Program-made: the position numbers and the translations under genes | Notes under the pieces: generated by a model | The model's database searches: none | Told to the model about the DNA's origin: nothing | The model's input: only the letters and a program-made list of their open reading frames with translations | Origin: Massilia sp. YIM B02763 | Lineage (GTDB): Bacteria > Pseudomonadota > Gammaproteobacteria > Burkholderiales > Burkholderiaceae_D | Assembly (NCBI RefSeq): GCF_030412015.1 | Contig: NZ_JASNRD010000001.1 | Coordinates: forward strand, 1-64,000 | Reading direction: 5' to 3' | Length of the DNA: 64,000 bases | Shown: positions 1-9,029 of the stretch, one piece after another | Position numbering within the stretch: the stretch's first letter is position 1 | How the letters are laid out: the number at the start of each line of letters is the position of its first letter

Positions 1-91
1 GATGACCAACACAACATTATTATCCCGGACAGCAGTGCGCCCAGGCGGGGACGACGTCGTTATGGTTCGCCGACAGATCCGGCGTCCCTCT

Positions 92-1249
92 TCACTCCAC
101 CCCGAACCAGCTGTACTCCCACGTCCACGGCATGTCCGTCTGCCCCAGGGCCAGCTGCACCAGCTCCGGATACAGCTTCTCCGCGCGCACGTCGTTCGAC
201 AGCAGGATCACGCAGCGCTGCCCCGTCTCCTGGCAGAACACCAGGTTCGCCGTCCACTCGTCGTGGCCGCCCTTGAAGTAGGCGGTGCCGTTGCGGTCCT
301 CGAAGGTGACCACGCCCAGGCCGGCCGCCAGTTTCTGCGGCCAGTCCGTCTCTGCGGCGCCCAGCGTGGGGAACTGGCGGGTCGACGTGATCGGCAGCCA
401 GGCCGTCGTCATGGCCGCGCGCGTGTCGGGGCGCAGGCCGTCCCCGCGCATGATGGCGGCCCACAGGCGCGCCTGGTCGGCGATCGTCGTGTCCATCGAA
501 CCGGCGGCGCGCGGGCGGAAGCGGCGGTCGTGCGCCTGCACCGTGCCGTCGAAGGCATAGCCGTCCGCCACGTTCTCGGCGAATTCCGGGCGCCACGTCA
601 TGCTGGTGCGCTTCATGCCGAAGCGGTCGAACACGCGCCGCTGCATCTCCTCCGTGATGTCCAGCCCCAGGCCCTGCTCGACGATGAGCTGCAGGATGTA
701 GAAACCCTCGCCGGAATAGGCGTAGCGCGTGCCCGGGTCGAAGTGGATGCGCAGGCGCTCGTCCGGCTCCAGCCAGCGGAAGTTGGCGAAGCCGCCCGCA
801 TGCAGCATCAGCATGCGCGGCGTGATCGTCTTCCAGCGGGGGTCGTCGGCCAGGTCGGAAAAGTCGAACGGTTTCACGCGGTAGCTGGTCAAGGGTTGCG
901 GCAACAGCTTCGTCACCGGCGCATCGAGGTCCAGCAGGCCTTCGTCCGCCATCTGCAGCAGCATGTAGACGAAGGCGGTCTTGGTCAGCGAGGCGCCGTA
1001 CATCACGGTATCCGGCGTCAGCGGCGCGCCGATGGCCGCGTTGCGCATGCCGAAGGCGCGCACCTTGCCCACCTTGCCGTTCTCGACGGTGGCGATGGCC
1101 AGGCCCTGCACCTGCTCGCGCTTCATCACGCGCAGGACTTCGCCGTCGTCCAGCGTGCGCGCGGGCCGCAATGGCGGCGTACATCCCGCCAGCTGCGAAG
1201 CCGCCACCACCGCCGCCACGGCCGTTCCCATCGCCGCCCGAATCCTCAT
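92..1249 (-). CDS. Beta-lactamase-family serine hydrolase, probable lipoprotein
   Basis: Serine hydrolase of the class C beta-lactamase/penicillin-binding fold (385 aa). The active-site tetrad S87-L-T-K90 is visible, followed by a YSG motif in the middle of the protein that matches the YxN element of this fold. A type II signal peptide ends in L-A-G-C23, so the mature protein is probably an outer- or inner-membrane lipoprotein. The start is set at 1249 because GGAGG lies 5 nt upstream; longer in-frame starts at 1261 and 1309 lack one. Family members include esterases, D-aminopeptidases and carboxypeptidases, and the substrate cannot be read from sequence. It lies downstream of the polysaccharide deacetylase on the same strand with an 88-nt gap, so it may be co-transcribed from the LacI-regulated promoter. 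Confidence 0.85.
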   Translation of the reverse strand: MRIRAAMGTAVAAVVAASQLAGCTPPLRPARTLDDGEVLRVMKREQVQGLAIATVENGKVGKVRAFGMRNAAIGAPLTPDTVMYGASLTKTAFVYMLLQMADEGLLDLDAPVTKLLPQPLTSYRVKPFDFSDLADDPRWKTITPRMLMLHAGGFANFRWLEPDERLRIHFDPGTRYAYSGEGFYILQLIVEQGLGLDITEEMQRRVFDRFGMKRTSMTWRPEFAENVADGYAFDGTVQAHDRRFRPRAAGSMDTTIADQARLWAAIMRGDGLRPDTRAAMTTAWLPITSTRQFPTLGAAETDWPQKLAAGLGVVTFEDRNGTAYFKGGHDEWTANLVFCQETGQRCVILLSNDVRAEKLYPELVQLALGQTDMPWTWEYSWFGVE

Positions 1250-1337
1250 TGCCGCCTCCATGTACCCGGCGCCGCCACCATGGGGCGCCACAGCCCGCCA
1301 TGATGCCACGGACGGCGTATGGACGCCTGCACGCAGC

Positions 1338-2165
1338 TCAACGGGAGCGCTGGTGAGCGCGTACCCAGCGCATCAGCTCCACGAAGGTGCCCGTCCAGTA
1401 TTCCTTGCGGTGGGCGGCGAGGTAGTCCAGCAGCTCGCGGTGGGCCGCTTCCGACGTCTGCAGGTAGTCGCCGCCCACGCCATGGAAGGTGAAGTTGACC
1501 ATGGTGCCGCGCGCGCCGGCCCGCTCGACGATGGCGATCAGTTCCTTCCCGCTCAGGCCCTCGGGTGCCAGCACCGGCACGGCCAGCGGATCGAGCGTGG
1601 CCATCGACGGGATCACGCCGTCGCCGCCGCCGACCTTGATGCCGACGAACTCGCCGGCGATGCCCGGCAGGTAGTCCCGGCCCGCGGCCAGGCGGTCGCC
1701 GCACGGCACCGTATAGGTTCGCTCTTTCGCGCCGTCGATCGCCGCGAGCATGGTGTTGGCCACCACGACCTGGTCGCGCATCTGGGCCGCGCTGGTCGTG
1801 TCGAGGTCCCGCTCCGGCTGCACCCAGGCATGGCCCGGGCTGCTGCCCGAACACTGGTGGAACAGCGAATGGTTGCCCAGTTCATGGCCGCGCGCGGCCG
1901 CGGCGCGCCATTCGGCCATGCGCGCGCGCACCGAGGGATTGGACAACTGCAGGTAGAAACTGCCTCTCAGGCCTGCGCGGTCGAGCGCCGGAATCGCATG
2001 GTCGAGCTGGGAGTCGAGTGCGTCGTCGTAGGAAAGGCTGACGGCGGCGCGCACGCCCTCGGGCCAGCGGAATGCGTCGGCGGCGGGTACCTGCCGCGCC
2101 GCCGAGAACAGCAGCACGAACGACATCGCGGCCAGCCGCCAGGCTCTGGGCATCAGGCTATGCAT
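1338..2165 (-). CDS. Polysaccharide deacetylase (NodB homology, CE4-like), secreted
   Basis: Polysaccharide deacetylase-family protein (275 aa) with an N-terminal signal peptide. It carries the first NodB motif (SYDD, D47-D48, base and metal ligand) and the metal-binding H99-S-L-F-H103. Such enzymes remove N- or O-acetyl groups from glycans with a divalent metal. Start chosen at 2165 because GGAGGAG lies 5 nt upstream; the longer reading frame to 2222 would run through the operator. The gene is divergent from the TonB receptor and has its own promoter and LacI-type operator, which places it in the same predicted regulon as the glucan genes. This suggests it trims acetyl groups from an imported or surface glycan; the actual substrate is not known. 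Confidence 0.85.
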   Translation of the reverse strand: MHSLMPRAWRLAAMSFVLLFSAARQVPAADAFRWPEGVRAAVSLSYDDALDSQLDHAIPALDRAGLRGSFYLQLSNPSVRARMAEWRAAAARGHELGNHSLFHQCSGSSPGHAWVQPERDLDTTSAAQMRDQVVVANTMLAAIDGAKERTYTVPCGDRLAAGRDYLPGIAGEFVGIKVGGGDGVIPSMATLDPLAVPVLAPEGLSGKELIAIVERAGARGTMVNFTFHGVGGDYLQTSEAAHRELLDYLAAHRKEYWTGTFVELMRWVRAHQRSR

Positions 2166-2196
2166 CGGGTCTCCTCCGTCGATTGGACGCCTTGTT

Positions 2197-2210
2197 TGGA
2201 AACGCTTCCA
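2197..2210. promoter_or_regulatory. LacI-family operator (deacetylase promoter)
   Basis: TGGAAACGCTTCCA, a 13/14 match to the perfect palindrome at 2405. It begins 13 nt downstream of the predicted -10 of the leftward promoter, at about +8 to +21, so bound repressor would block promoter escape. It is one of five related sites in the window. Confidence 0.8.
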
Positions 2211-2223
2211 GGGAATTTCCAAA

Positions 2224-2253
2224 AATATAGCACCGCCATTTTTGGGTCGTCAA
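2224..2253 (-). promoter_or_regulatory. Sigma-70 promoter for polysaccharide deacetylase
   Basis: Read on the minus strand: -35 TTGACG (2248-2253), 18-nt spacer, -10 TATATT (2224-2229). The predicted start is near 2217, immediately before the operator at 2197-2210. Confidence 0.75.
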
Positions 2254-2360
2254 ATGCACGGGAAACGTGCCACGCCCGGCGCGCCGGCCCTTCACGCCCG
2301 GAGAGTGTTGCGTCCACCCCGCGCTTTGCGCACCAAAACCAGGCAAGCATGAGTATTCGG

Positions 2361-2389
2361 TTGACAACTGATTTTCTTGAACATAAGAT
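2361..2389 (+). promoter_or_regulatory. Sigma-70 promoter for the TonB receptor/halogenase block
   Basis: -35 TTGACA (2361-2366), 17-nt spacer, -10 TAAGAT (2384-2389), close to consensus. The predicted start is near 2396. A 150-nt leader with AGGAGA before the ATG at 2568 follows, and the operator at 2405 sits 15 nt after the -10. The 402 bp between the two divergent genes hold only these two promoters and two operators. Confidence 0.8.
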
Positions 2390-2404
2390 TCCCTCGACAT
2401 CGTA

Positions 2405-2418
2405 TGGAAACGTTTCCA
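2405..2418. promoter_or_regulatory. LacI-family operator (TonB receptor promoter), perfect palindrome
   Basis: TGGAAACGTTTCCA, a perfect 14-bp palindrome with the central CpG typical of LacI-family operators. It lies at about +10 to +23 of the predicted TonB-receptor transcript. Confidence 0.82.
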
Positions 2419-2567
2419 GCCCCAGTGCCGATGGCGGGAAGGCCAGGAAAACACACCGGCAGCACCCCTCGCGCCGCGGCCGGTACATCGAGGAGCACCA
2501 CGGGGCGGGCATGCCCCGAGCAGTACCGACGCGATGAACAACAAGTAAAGAAAAACAGGAGACCCGA

Positions 2568-5528
2568 ATGCATCATCCCAAGTCGAACCCGAAACGCATC
2601 AGCCTGGCCGTGGCAAGCGCCTGCGCCGCCTTCGTCATTCCCGCCTACGCCCAGGACACCGGCAACAACAGTCCGTCCGACACGGTGGTGCCGACCGGCG
2701 CCGTGCAGCAGGTCGTCGTCAGCGGCATCCGCCAGTCGATGGCGTCGTCGCTGAACCTGAAGCGCAATTCCGACGGCATCGTCGACGGCATCGTGGCCGA
2801 GGACATCGGCAAGTTCCCGGACACCAACCTGGCCGAATCGCTGCAGCGCATCTCCGGCGTGTCGATCGACCGCCAGAACGGCGAAGGCCAGAAGATCACC
2901 GTGCGCGGCGTCGGCCCCGACTTCAACATGGTGCTGCTGAACGGCCGCCAGATGCCGACGTCGAACCTGGGCGACCTGAACGGCCGCGCCTTCGACTTCT
3001 CGAACCTGGCCTCGGAAGCCATCTCCCAGCTCCAGGTGTACAAGACCAGCCGCGCCGAGACCCCGACCGGCGGCATCGGCGCCACCGTCAACGTGATGAC
3101 GGCGCGCCCGCTCGACAAGCTGGGCACCTTCTCCAGCATCGGCGTCAAGGCGGTGCACGACACCTCCGCCAGCAACGTGCCGGGCGACGACCGTACCGGC
3201 AAGTCGACCACGCCGGAATTCTCCGGTATCTACAGCACCACTTCGAAGGACGGCCGCTTCGGCTTCGGCGTCTCCGCCAGCTACCAGGAGCGCAACCTCG
3301 GCTACGCCCAGGCTTCCGTGTCGAGCGGCTGGAAAGGCCCGTATCGCGCCGACGAAAGCGGCTACGGCACGATCCCGCAGACGGGCGCCGTCAACCGGCC
3401 GGACGGCAGCGACGTCTACCAGGTGCCGCAGAACCTGAACTACAGCTTCACGGGCGTCAAGCGCCAGCGCACCAACAGCCAGCTCGTGTTCCAGTTCGCG
3501 CCGACCAAGGAACTGACCACCACGCTGGACTACACCTATTCCGAGAACAAGCTGCACACCAAGCGCAACGACGTCTCGGCCTGGTTCAACTTCGGCCCCT
3601 CGACCTCGACCTGGACCAACGGCCCCGTCGCCGCGCCGCTCGTCTATACGGAGCAGCTCCCGGCCGGCACCGGCGACATCGCAATGGGCGCCGGCGACTT
3701 CGCCACCAAGACCGAGAACAAGTCGCTGGGCTTCAATGCCCAGTGGCGCGCCACGGCGGACCTGAAGCTCGAGTTCGACGCCCACCACTCGACCGCCGAG
3801 TCCATGGCCGACAGCCCGTTCGGCTCGTTCAACACGCTGGGCACCGCGAGCTTCTCGCGCGGCGACACCTCGGTCGACTTCTCGCAGGACTTCCCCGTGC
3901 TGAGCATCCAGGGCGCCGACTACAACCGCGCGCCGCAGCAGGTGACGGGCTCGAACTTCCAGAACGGCTACATGAAGGGCAAGATCGAGCAGGAGCAGAT
4001 CAAGGGCCGCCTGCGCATGCTGGAATCGTCGAACCTGAACTTCGGCCTCGGCGCCATCAAGGTCGACAACCGCTCGGCACTGTCGAACAACCAGCGCGAC
4101 AGCTGGGGCGGCGCGACCAAGCCGTCCGACTATCCGGCCTCCCTGTTCCACCCGGCCACCGTGCGCCAGTACTTCGACCAGATCGACGGCAGCGGCAATC
4201 CGGCCCTGTTCAACAATTTCTACACCTTCAACTTCGACCAGGTGCGCCAGACCGTGGCCGCCGCGTCCGGCCTGCCGGGCCTGTACGTGCCGAAGACCAC
4301 CTTCGACACCGACCAGCGCACCGAGGAAAAGTCCAAGCACCTGTACCTGCAGCTGAACACGGACTGGGACACGGCGCTGCCGATGCATACGTCGATCGGC
4401 GTGCGCTACGAGAAGACCGACGTCGTCTCGACGGCACTGGTGCCGGCATCGACCGCGATCAGCTGGGGCTCGCAGAACGAGTTCACGGTGATCCAGGGCG
4501 CGCCGACCTTCACCACCCTGACCGGCAAATACCATAACCTGCTGCCGAGCGTGGACTGGGACATGGACATCCGCTCGGACATGAAGGTGCGCGCGAGCTA
4601 TGGCGAAACCATCGGCCGCCCGCGCTACGACCAGATCGCCGGCGGCCAGATCCTGAACCAGCTGGCGCGCGTCGAAGGCGGCACCGGCTCGCAGGGCAAC
4701 CCGGCGCTGAAGCCCGTCAAGTCGAAGAACCTCGACCTGTCGTGGGAATGGTATTACGCGAAGCAGAGCTTCTTCTCGGTCAATATGTTCCACAAGGACC
4801 TGGAGAACTACGCGGGCCAGTCGCAGGTCGTCGAGACCCCGTTCAACCTGCACACCCCCGTCGGCGGCGCGCTGTGGAACGAGGCGCTCGCCAACGGCTG
4901 CGCGAACGCCGACACCACCTGCATCCGCAACTACATCTTCCGCAACCACGCCGGCAGCCAGGGCGTGACCCGCGGCCCTGACGACGCCAGCGGCAACGCC
5001 ACCGGCTCCATCGTGGGCCAGCCGGGCGACCCGGTCGCCAACTTCCGGATCACTTCCTTCTCGAACCAGAAGAAGGCGAGCCTGAAGGGCGCGGAACTGA
5101 ACCTGCAACACATGTTCGGCAATTCCGGCTTCGGCGTCTCGGCCAACTACACCTGGGTGCACTCGGGCCTGAAGTACGACAACGCGTCGGTCGGCGAGCA
5201 GTTCGCGCTGGTCGGCCTGTCGAACTCCGCCAACCTGGTCGGCATCTACGAGGACGCCAAGTGGAGCGTGCGCGCCGCCTACAACTGGCGCGACGAGTTC
5301 CTGTCCTCGACCTTCGACTCGGCCGGCCCGAACCCGCAGTACGTGGAGCCGTACGGCCAGCTGGACCTGAGCGTGGGCTACAACATCACGGACAAGCTGA
5401 GCGTGCAGTTCGAGGCGATCAACCTGACCGACGAGACGGCCCGCGTGCATGGCCGCCGCAAGGAACAGGCGCTGTACGTGACCCAGTCTGGTCCGCGCTA
5501 CTCGCTGGGCGCCCGCTACAAGTTCTGA
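2568..5528 (+). CDS. TonB-dependent outer-membrane receptor (Xanthomonas/Caulobacter type)
   Basis: Outer-membrane active transporter (986 aa) driven by TonB-ExbBD. A signal peptide is cleaved near AYA-QD (residue 28). The plug domain starts around residue 48 and includes a SLQRISGVSIDRQ segment and a VRGVGPDFNMVLLNGR segment, followed by a beta-barrel ending in the C-terminal phenylalanine required for BAM recognition (YKF). Length and plug sequence fit the large TonB receptor subfamily of Xanthomonas and Caulobacter used for oligosaccharide uptake. The gene heads a block of co-oriented genes and is preceded by a strong promoter with a LacI operator shared with the glucan genes. Cello- or beta-gluco-oligosaccharide uptake is an inference from that regulation, not visible in the protein. 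Confidence 0.93.
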   Translation: MHHPKSNPKRISLAVASACAAFVIPAYAQDTGNNSPSDTVVPTGAVQQVVVSGIRQSMASSLNLKRNSDGIVDGIVAEDIGKFPDTNLAESLQRISGVSIDRQNGEGQKITVRGVGPDFNMVLLNGRQMPTSNLGDLNGRAFDFSNLASEAISQLQVYKTSRAETPTGGIGATVNVMTARPLDKLGTFSSIGVKAVHDTSASNVPGDDRTGKSTTPEFSGIYSTTSKDGRFGFGVSASYQERNLGYAQASVSSGWKGPYRADESGYGTIPQTGAVNRPDGSDVYQVPQNLNYSFTGVKRQRTNSQLVFQFAPTKELTTTLDYTYSENKLHTKRNDVSAWFNFGPSTSTWTNGPVAAPLVYTEQLPAGTGDIAMGAGDFATKTENKSLGFNAQWRATADLKLEFDAHHSTAESMADSPFGSFNTLGTASFSRGDTSVDFSQDFPVLSIQGADYNRAPQQVTGSNFQNGYMKGKIEQEQIKGRLRMLESSNLNFGLGAIKVDNRSALSNNQRDSWGGATKPSDYPASLFHPATVRQYFDQIDGSGNPALFNNFYTFNFDQVRQTVAAASGLPGLYVPKTTFDTDQRTEEKSKHLYLQLNTDWDTALPMHTSIGVRYEKTDVVSTALVPASTAISWGSQNEFTVIQGAPTFTTLTGKYHNLLPSVDWDMDIRSDMKVRASYGETIGRPRYDQIAGGQILNQLARVEGGTGSQGNPALKPVKSKNLDLSWEWYYAKQSFFSVNMFHKDLENYAGQSQVVETPFNLHTPVGGALWNEALANGCANADTTCIRNYIFRNHAGSQGVTRGPDDASGNATGSIVGQPGDPVANFRITSFSNQKKASLKGAELNLQHMFGNSGFGVSANYTWVHSGLKYDNASVGEQFALVGLSNSANLVGIYEDAKWSVRAAYNWRDEFLSSTFDSAGPNPQYVEPYGQLDLSVGYNITDKLSVQFEAINLTDETARVHGRRKEQALYVTQSGPRYSLGARYKF

Positions 5529-5547
5529 CGGCGTAGCGTCGGCACCA

Positions 5548-5581
5548 CGACGGCGGGCGCGCTTTCCGGGCGCGCCCGTCG
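5548..5581 (+). terminator. GC-rich hairpin after the TonB receptor gene
   Basis: The inverted repeat GGGCGCGC/GCGCGCCC (5555-5562 and 5570-5577) is extended by CGAC/GTCG after a 3-nt bulge. No U-tract follows, so it may stabilise the receptor mRNA 3' end or partly attenuate read-through rather than terminate fully. A weaker A/T-rich inverted repeat (AAAAAG...CTTTTT) follows at about 5600-5626. Confidence 0.45.
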
Positions 5582-5672
5582 TTCGCACATCGGAGCCCCC
5601 AAAAAGTTGTTCCAAAAACAGCTTTTTCGGGTAGACTCGACCGGTCCGGGTTTTGCGTGACAGGAAGCAGCA

Positions 5673-7211
5673 ATGAGTAAGCCCATCGAACACATCGTGG
5701 TGGTCGGCGGCGGTTCCGCCGGTTGGCTGGTCGCCGGCGTGCTCGCCGCCGAGCACCGCCTGCGCATCACCCTCGTCGAATCGCCCGGCATCGCGCCCAT
5801 CGGCGTCGGCGAAGGCACCTGGCCGTCGATGCGCGACACGCTGCGCCGCATGGGCGTGGCCGAATCCGACTTCCTGCGCGAATGCGACGCCGCCTTCAAG
5901 CAGGGCTCGCGCTTCGACCGCTGGGTCGACGGCGGCGATGCCGACCGCTATTTCCACCCATTCAGCCTGCCGCAGGGCCACGGCGACGCCAACCTGGCCG
6001 CCGCTTGGACGGATAAGCATCGCGACGTGCCGTTCGCGGAACTGGTCAGCGCCCAGCCGCTGCTGTGCCTGGAGGGCCGCGCGCCGAAGCAGCCGCAGAC
6101 GCCGGAATTCGCCGCCGTCGCCAACTACGGCTACCACCTGGACGCCGGCAAGTTCGGCCTGTTCCTGCAGCGCCACTGCACCGAACGGCTGGGCGTTCGC
6201 CACCTGCTGGCCCACGTCGAGGAGGTGGTGACCGTGAAGGATGGCGAGCGGGCCGGCGACATCGCCGCCCTGCGCACGCGCGAACACGGCCTCGTCGAGG
6301 GCGACCTGTTCGTCGACTGCACGGGCATGGCGTCGCTGCTGCTGGGCGGGCACTACGGCGTGCCGCTCGTGCCGCAGCGGGACGTGCTGTTCAACGACCG
6401 CGCGCTGGCCGTGCAGGTGCCCTACGCTGCCGCGGACAGCCCCATCGCCTCGCAGACCACGTCCACCGCGCAGCAAGCGGGCTGGATCTGGGACATCGGG
6501 CTGCCCACCCGGCGCGGCATCGGCCACGTGTATTCCAGCGCCCACATGGCGGACGAGGACGCGGAGCGGCTGCTGCGCGCCTACGTCGCGGCGAGCGGCG
6601 GACCGGCCGATCCTCCGGCGGCGCGGAAACTGGCGTTCGAACCGGGCTACCGCGCCCGCTTCTGGGAACGCAACTGCGTGGCGATCGGCCTGTCGTCCGG
6701 CTTCATCGAACCGCTGGAAGCGTCGGCGCTGGCCCTCGTCGAGCTGTCGGTCGCCTGGCTCGCCGACGACATGCCGGCCACCCGCGCCCACATGGACATC
6801 GTCGCGCGCCGCTTCAACGAAGCGTTCACCTATCGCTGGGAACGGGTCATCGACTTCCTCAAGCTGCACTACGTGCTGTCGCGGCGCACGGGCGGCTACT
6901 GGGACGACCACCGGCGCCAGGAAACGATTCCCGAACGCCTGCGCGAGCTGCTGGCGCTATGGCGCACCCGGCCGCCGATGCACCGCGACTTCTACCGCAT
7001 CGAGGAAGTCTTCCCCTCGGCGAGCTACCAGTACATCCTGTACGGCATGGGCTTCCGGCCCGAGATGCCCGCACGCGGCTCCGACCTGCCGGCGCTGGCC
7101 GAGGCGCAGTTCCGCGAGGCCGCGCGCCTGGGCGCCCGCATGGCCGCGCTGCTGCCGTCCAACCGCGAGCTGCTCGACCATATCCGCACCCACGGCCTGC
7201 CGCCGGGCTAG
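5673..7211 (+). CDS. Flavin-dependent (tryptophan) halogenase-like protein, divergent
   Basis: Tryptophan-halogenase family flavoprotein (512 aa). The FAD-binding GGGSAG (residues 12-17) and the GVGEG segment (44-48) are clear, and K76 in AFKQGSRF aligns with the lysine that carries the chloramine or hypohalous intermediate in PrnA/RebH. The family WxWxIP signature is altered to WIWDIG (271-276), and the conserved EPxES(T) near the active site reads EPLEAS. The gene follows the TonB receptor by 144 nt and precedes sapC by 49 nt. Genomic pairs of halogenase with TonB receptors are known in Xanthomonas and Caulobacter relatives, with native substrates unknown. Halogenation is likely as a fold-level assignment; the altered motifs leave room for another flavin-dependent reaction. 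Confidence 0.85.
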   Translation: MSKPIEHIVVVGGGSAGWLVAGVLAAEHRLRITLVESPGIAPIGVGEGTWPSMRDTLRRMGVAESDFLRECDAAFKQGSRFDRWVDGGDADRYFHPFSLPQGHGDANLAAAWTDKHRDVPFAELVSAQPLLCLEGRAPKQPQTPEFAAVANYGYHLDAGKFGLFLQRHCTERLGVRHLLAHVEEVVTVKDGERAGDIAALRTREHGLVEGDLFVDCTGMASLLLGGHYGVPLVPQRDVLFNDRALAVQVPYAAADSPIASQTTSTAQQAGWIWDIGLPTRRGIGHVYSSAHMADEDAERLLRAYVAASGGPADPPAARKLAFEPGYRARFWERNCVAIGLSSGFIEPLEASALALVELSVAWLADDMPATRAHMDIVARRFNEAFTYRWERVIDFLKLHYVLSRRTGGYWDDHRRQETIPERLRELLALWRTRPPMHRDFYRIEEVFPSASYQYILYGMGFRPEMPARGSDLPALAEAQFREAARLGARMAALLPSNRELLDHIRTHGLPPG

Positions 7212-7260
7212 CCCGTTCCACCCACATAACGACAACGACAACGACAGAGACACAGACACC

Positions 7261-8016
7261 ATGGCCAATCACGCAATCCTCAACAACGTCGACCACAAGC
7301 ACCTGCGCATCGTCACGGCGCGCGGCGCGGAGTACGGCGACGCCGTCATGTCCGCCCTGACCTTCCCGGCCGAATTCCGCGACCTGCAGGCCTGCTACCC
7401 GATCGTGTTCGCGCGCGACGACGACGGCAGTTTCACGCCGCTCGCGCTGCTCGGCTTCGAGCAAGGGGAAAACCTGTTCCTCGGCCCGGACGGCTGGGAC
7501 GCGCCCGTCATTCCGCTGACCGTCGAGCGCCAGCCCTTCCTGATCGGGCGCGGCGGCGAGGAGCTGCAGGTGCACGTGGACATGGACCACCCGCGCGTGC
7601 GCACCGGCGGGCCGGAAGGCGAACCCGTGTTCCTGACCTATGGCGGCACCAGCGAATACCTGGAACGCATTTCCTCCGTGCTGCGCACCATCCACGAAGG
7701 GCTGGAAGCGTCGCGCGGCTTCACCGCGGCGCTGCGCGAACTGGACCTGCTGGAATCCTTCGTGCTCGACGTGGAGCTGGACGACGGCGCGCGCCACCAG
7801 CTGGCAGGCTTCTGGACGGTGGCGGAGGAGCGCCTGCAGGCGCTGGCGCCGGACCAGCTGGCCGCGCTGCACCGCGCCGGTTACCTGCAGGCGATCTACA
7901 TGCAGGTGGCGTCGCTGTCGCAGTTCCGCAACCTGATCGCGCGCCGCAACCGTGCCGACGCCGCGCGGAATGCGCAAAGCGTCCAAGCCGCCCTGCATCA
8001 TGCTGCCGGTCGATAA
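7261..8016 (+). CDS. SapC family protein
   Basis: SapC-family protein (251 aa). It has the usual start MANHAILNNVDHKHLRI, the central FPAEFRDLQACYPIVF block, and a C-terminal helical region. SapC was named from an S-layer operon of Campylobacter, but these cytosolic proteins are most often found beside TonB receptors and tryptophan halogenases, and their biochemical role is unknown. There is no signal peptide or membrane segment. The leader lacks a Shine-Dalgarno and is instead an A/C-rich, CAACGA-repeated stretch at 7228-7260. The 3' end overlaps the next gene by 17 nt, which suggests translational coupling. Confidence 0.85.
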   Translation: MANHAILNNVDHKHLRIVTARGAEYGDAVMSALTFPAEFRDLQACYPIVFARDDDGSFTPLALLGFEQGENLFLGPDGWDAPVIPLTVERQPFLIGRGGEELQVHVDMDHPRVRTGGPEGEPVFLTYGGTSEYLERISSVLRTIHEGLEASRGFTAALRELDLLESFVLDVELDDGARHQLAGFWTVAEERLQALAPDQLAALHRAGYLQAIYMQVASLSQFRNLIARRNRADAARNAQSVQAALHHAAGR

Positions 8017-9010
8017 GCGCGTGCGCGAGGTTGCCGTCCACGACGGCGCCATCCCGGACGAGATGCTGCGCGCGACCGCGCCCTACATCGTGCGCGGCCT
8101 CGCCGCCGACTGGCCGCTGGTACGGGCCGCGCGCAGCTCGCACGACGCGGCGGACGCCTACCTGCGCCGCTTCTACGGCGACGCCACCGTCCACGCGCTG
8201 CTGGGCCACCCGGCCATCGCGGGCCGCTTCTTCTACAACGAGGCGCTGGACGGCTTCAACTACCAGTCCGTGCGGGCGCGCCTGGACGGCATCCTCGACG
8301 AGCTGAAGGTCCAGGCGACGCAGGAACGCCCGGGCGCCATCTACGTGGGCTCGACCACCATCGATACGGCCCTGCCCGGCCTGCGCGCCGAGAACGACGT
8401 CGACCTGGGCGGGCGGGATGCGCTGGCCAGCATCTGGATCGGCAACCGCACCCGCATCGCCGCCCACTACGACCTGCCGGACAATATCGCCGTGGTCGCG
8501 GCCGGGCACCGGCGCTTCACGCTGTTCCCGCCCGAGCAGCTGGCCAACCTGTACGTGGGGCCCATCGACTTCACCCCGGCCGGCCAGCCGATCAGCATGG
8601 TCGACTTCCACGCGCCCGACTGGGAACGCTTCCCCCGCTTCCGCACGGCGCTGGAGCACGCGCAGGTGGCGGGACTTGGGCCCGGCGACGCGCTGTTCAT
8701 CCCGTCGATGTGGTGGCACCACGTGGAGGCGCTGGACCGCTTCAACATCCTCGTCAACTACTGGTGGCGCCAGTCGCCGGACTGGATGGACACGCCCACC
8801 AATTCGCTGATGCTCGCCCTGCTGACGATGCGCGAGCTGCCGCCGGCGCAGCGGCGCGCCTGGCAGGAGATCTTCCGCCACTACATCTTCGAACCGGACG
8901 AGGCGAACCTTGCCCACATGCCGGCGCAGCGCCGCTACGCGCTGGCGCCGCTGGACGAGGACGGCGCCCGCATCCTGCGCGGCCAGGTCCTGAAACGCAT
9001 CAACCGATAA
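8000..9010 (+). CDS. JmjC/cupin-like Fe(II)/2-oxoglutarate-type oxygenase
   Basis: Cupin_8/JmjC-like protein (336 aa from the ATG at 8000). The metal-binding H156-Y-D158 motif and a distal WWHH (H240/H241) give the HxD...H facial triad of Fe(II)/2-oxoglutarate hydroxylases. It also has the VVAAGHRRFTLFPPEQ strand pair typical of the factor-inhibiting-HIF-like group. It sits between sapC and the second halogenase, an arrangement recurring in TonB-linked halogenase loci. In-frame starts at 7952 and 7970 are possible and none has a good ribosome-binding site; 8000 was chosen for protein length. Substrate unknown; hydroxylation of a protein or small molecule is inferred from the fold. Confidence 0.82.
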   Translation: MLPVDKRVREVAVHDGAIPDEMLRATAPYIVRGLAADWPLVRAARSSHDAADAYLRRFYGDATVHALLGHPAIAGRFFYNEALDGFNYQSVRARLDGILDELKVQATQERPGAIYVGSTTIDTALPGLRAENDVDLGGRDALASIWIGNRTRIAAHYDLPDNIAVVAAGHRRFTLFPPEQLANLYVGPIDFTPAGQPISMVDFHAPDWERFPRFRTALEHAQVAGLGPGDALFIPSMWWHHVEALDRFNILVNYWWRQSPDWMDTPTNSLMLALLTMRELPPAQRRAWQEIFRHYIFEPDEANLAHMPAQRRYALAPLDEDGARILRGQVLKRINR

Positions 9011-9029
9011 GAACACCTCCGAGGAGACC

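Noticed and set aside
2260-2272. A further GGGAAACGTGCC element upstream of the deacetylase promoter
   Set aside because: Too many mismatches on its right half to count as a sixth operator.
2292-6911. Very long minus-strand reading frame opposite the TonB receptor and first halogenase
   Set aside because: It has no start context or recognisable domain and is the antisense of well-supported genes. High third-position GC produces such frames.
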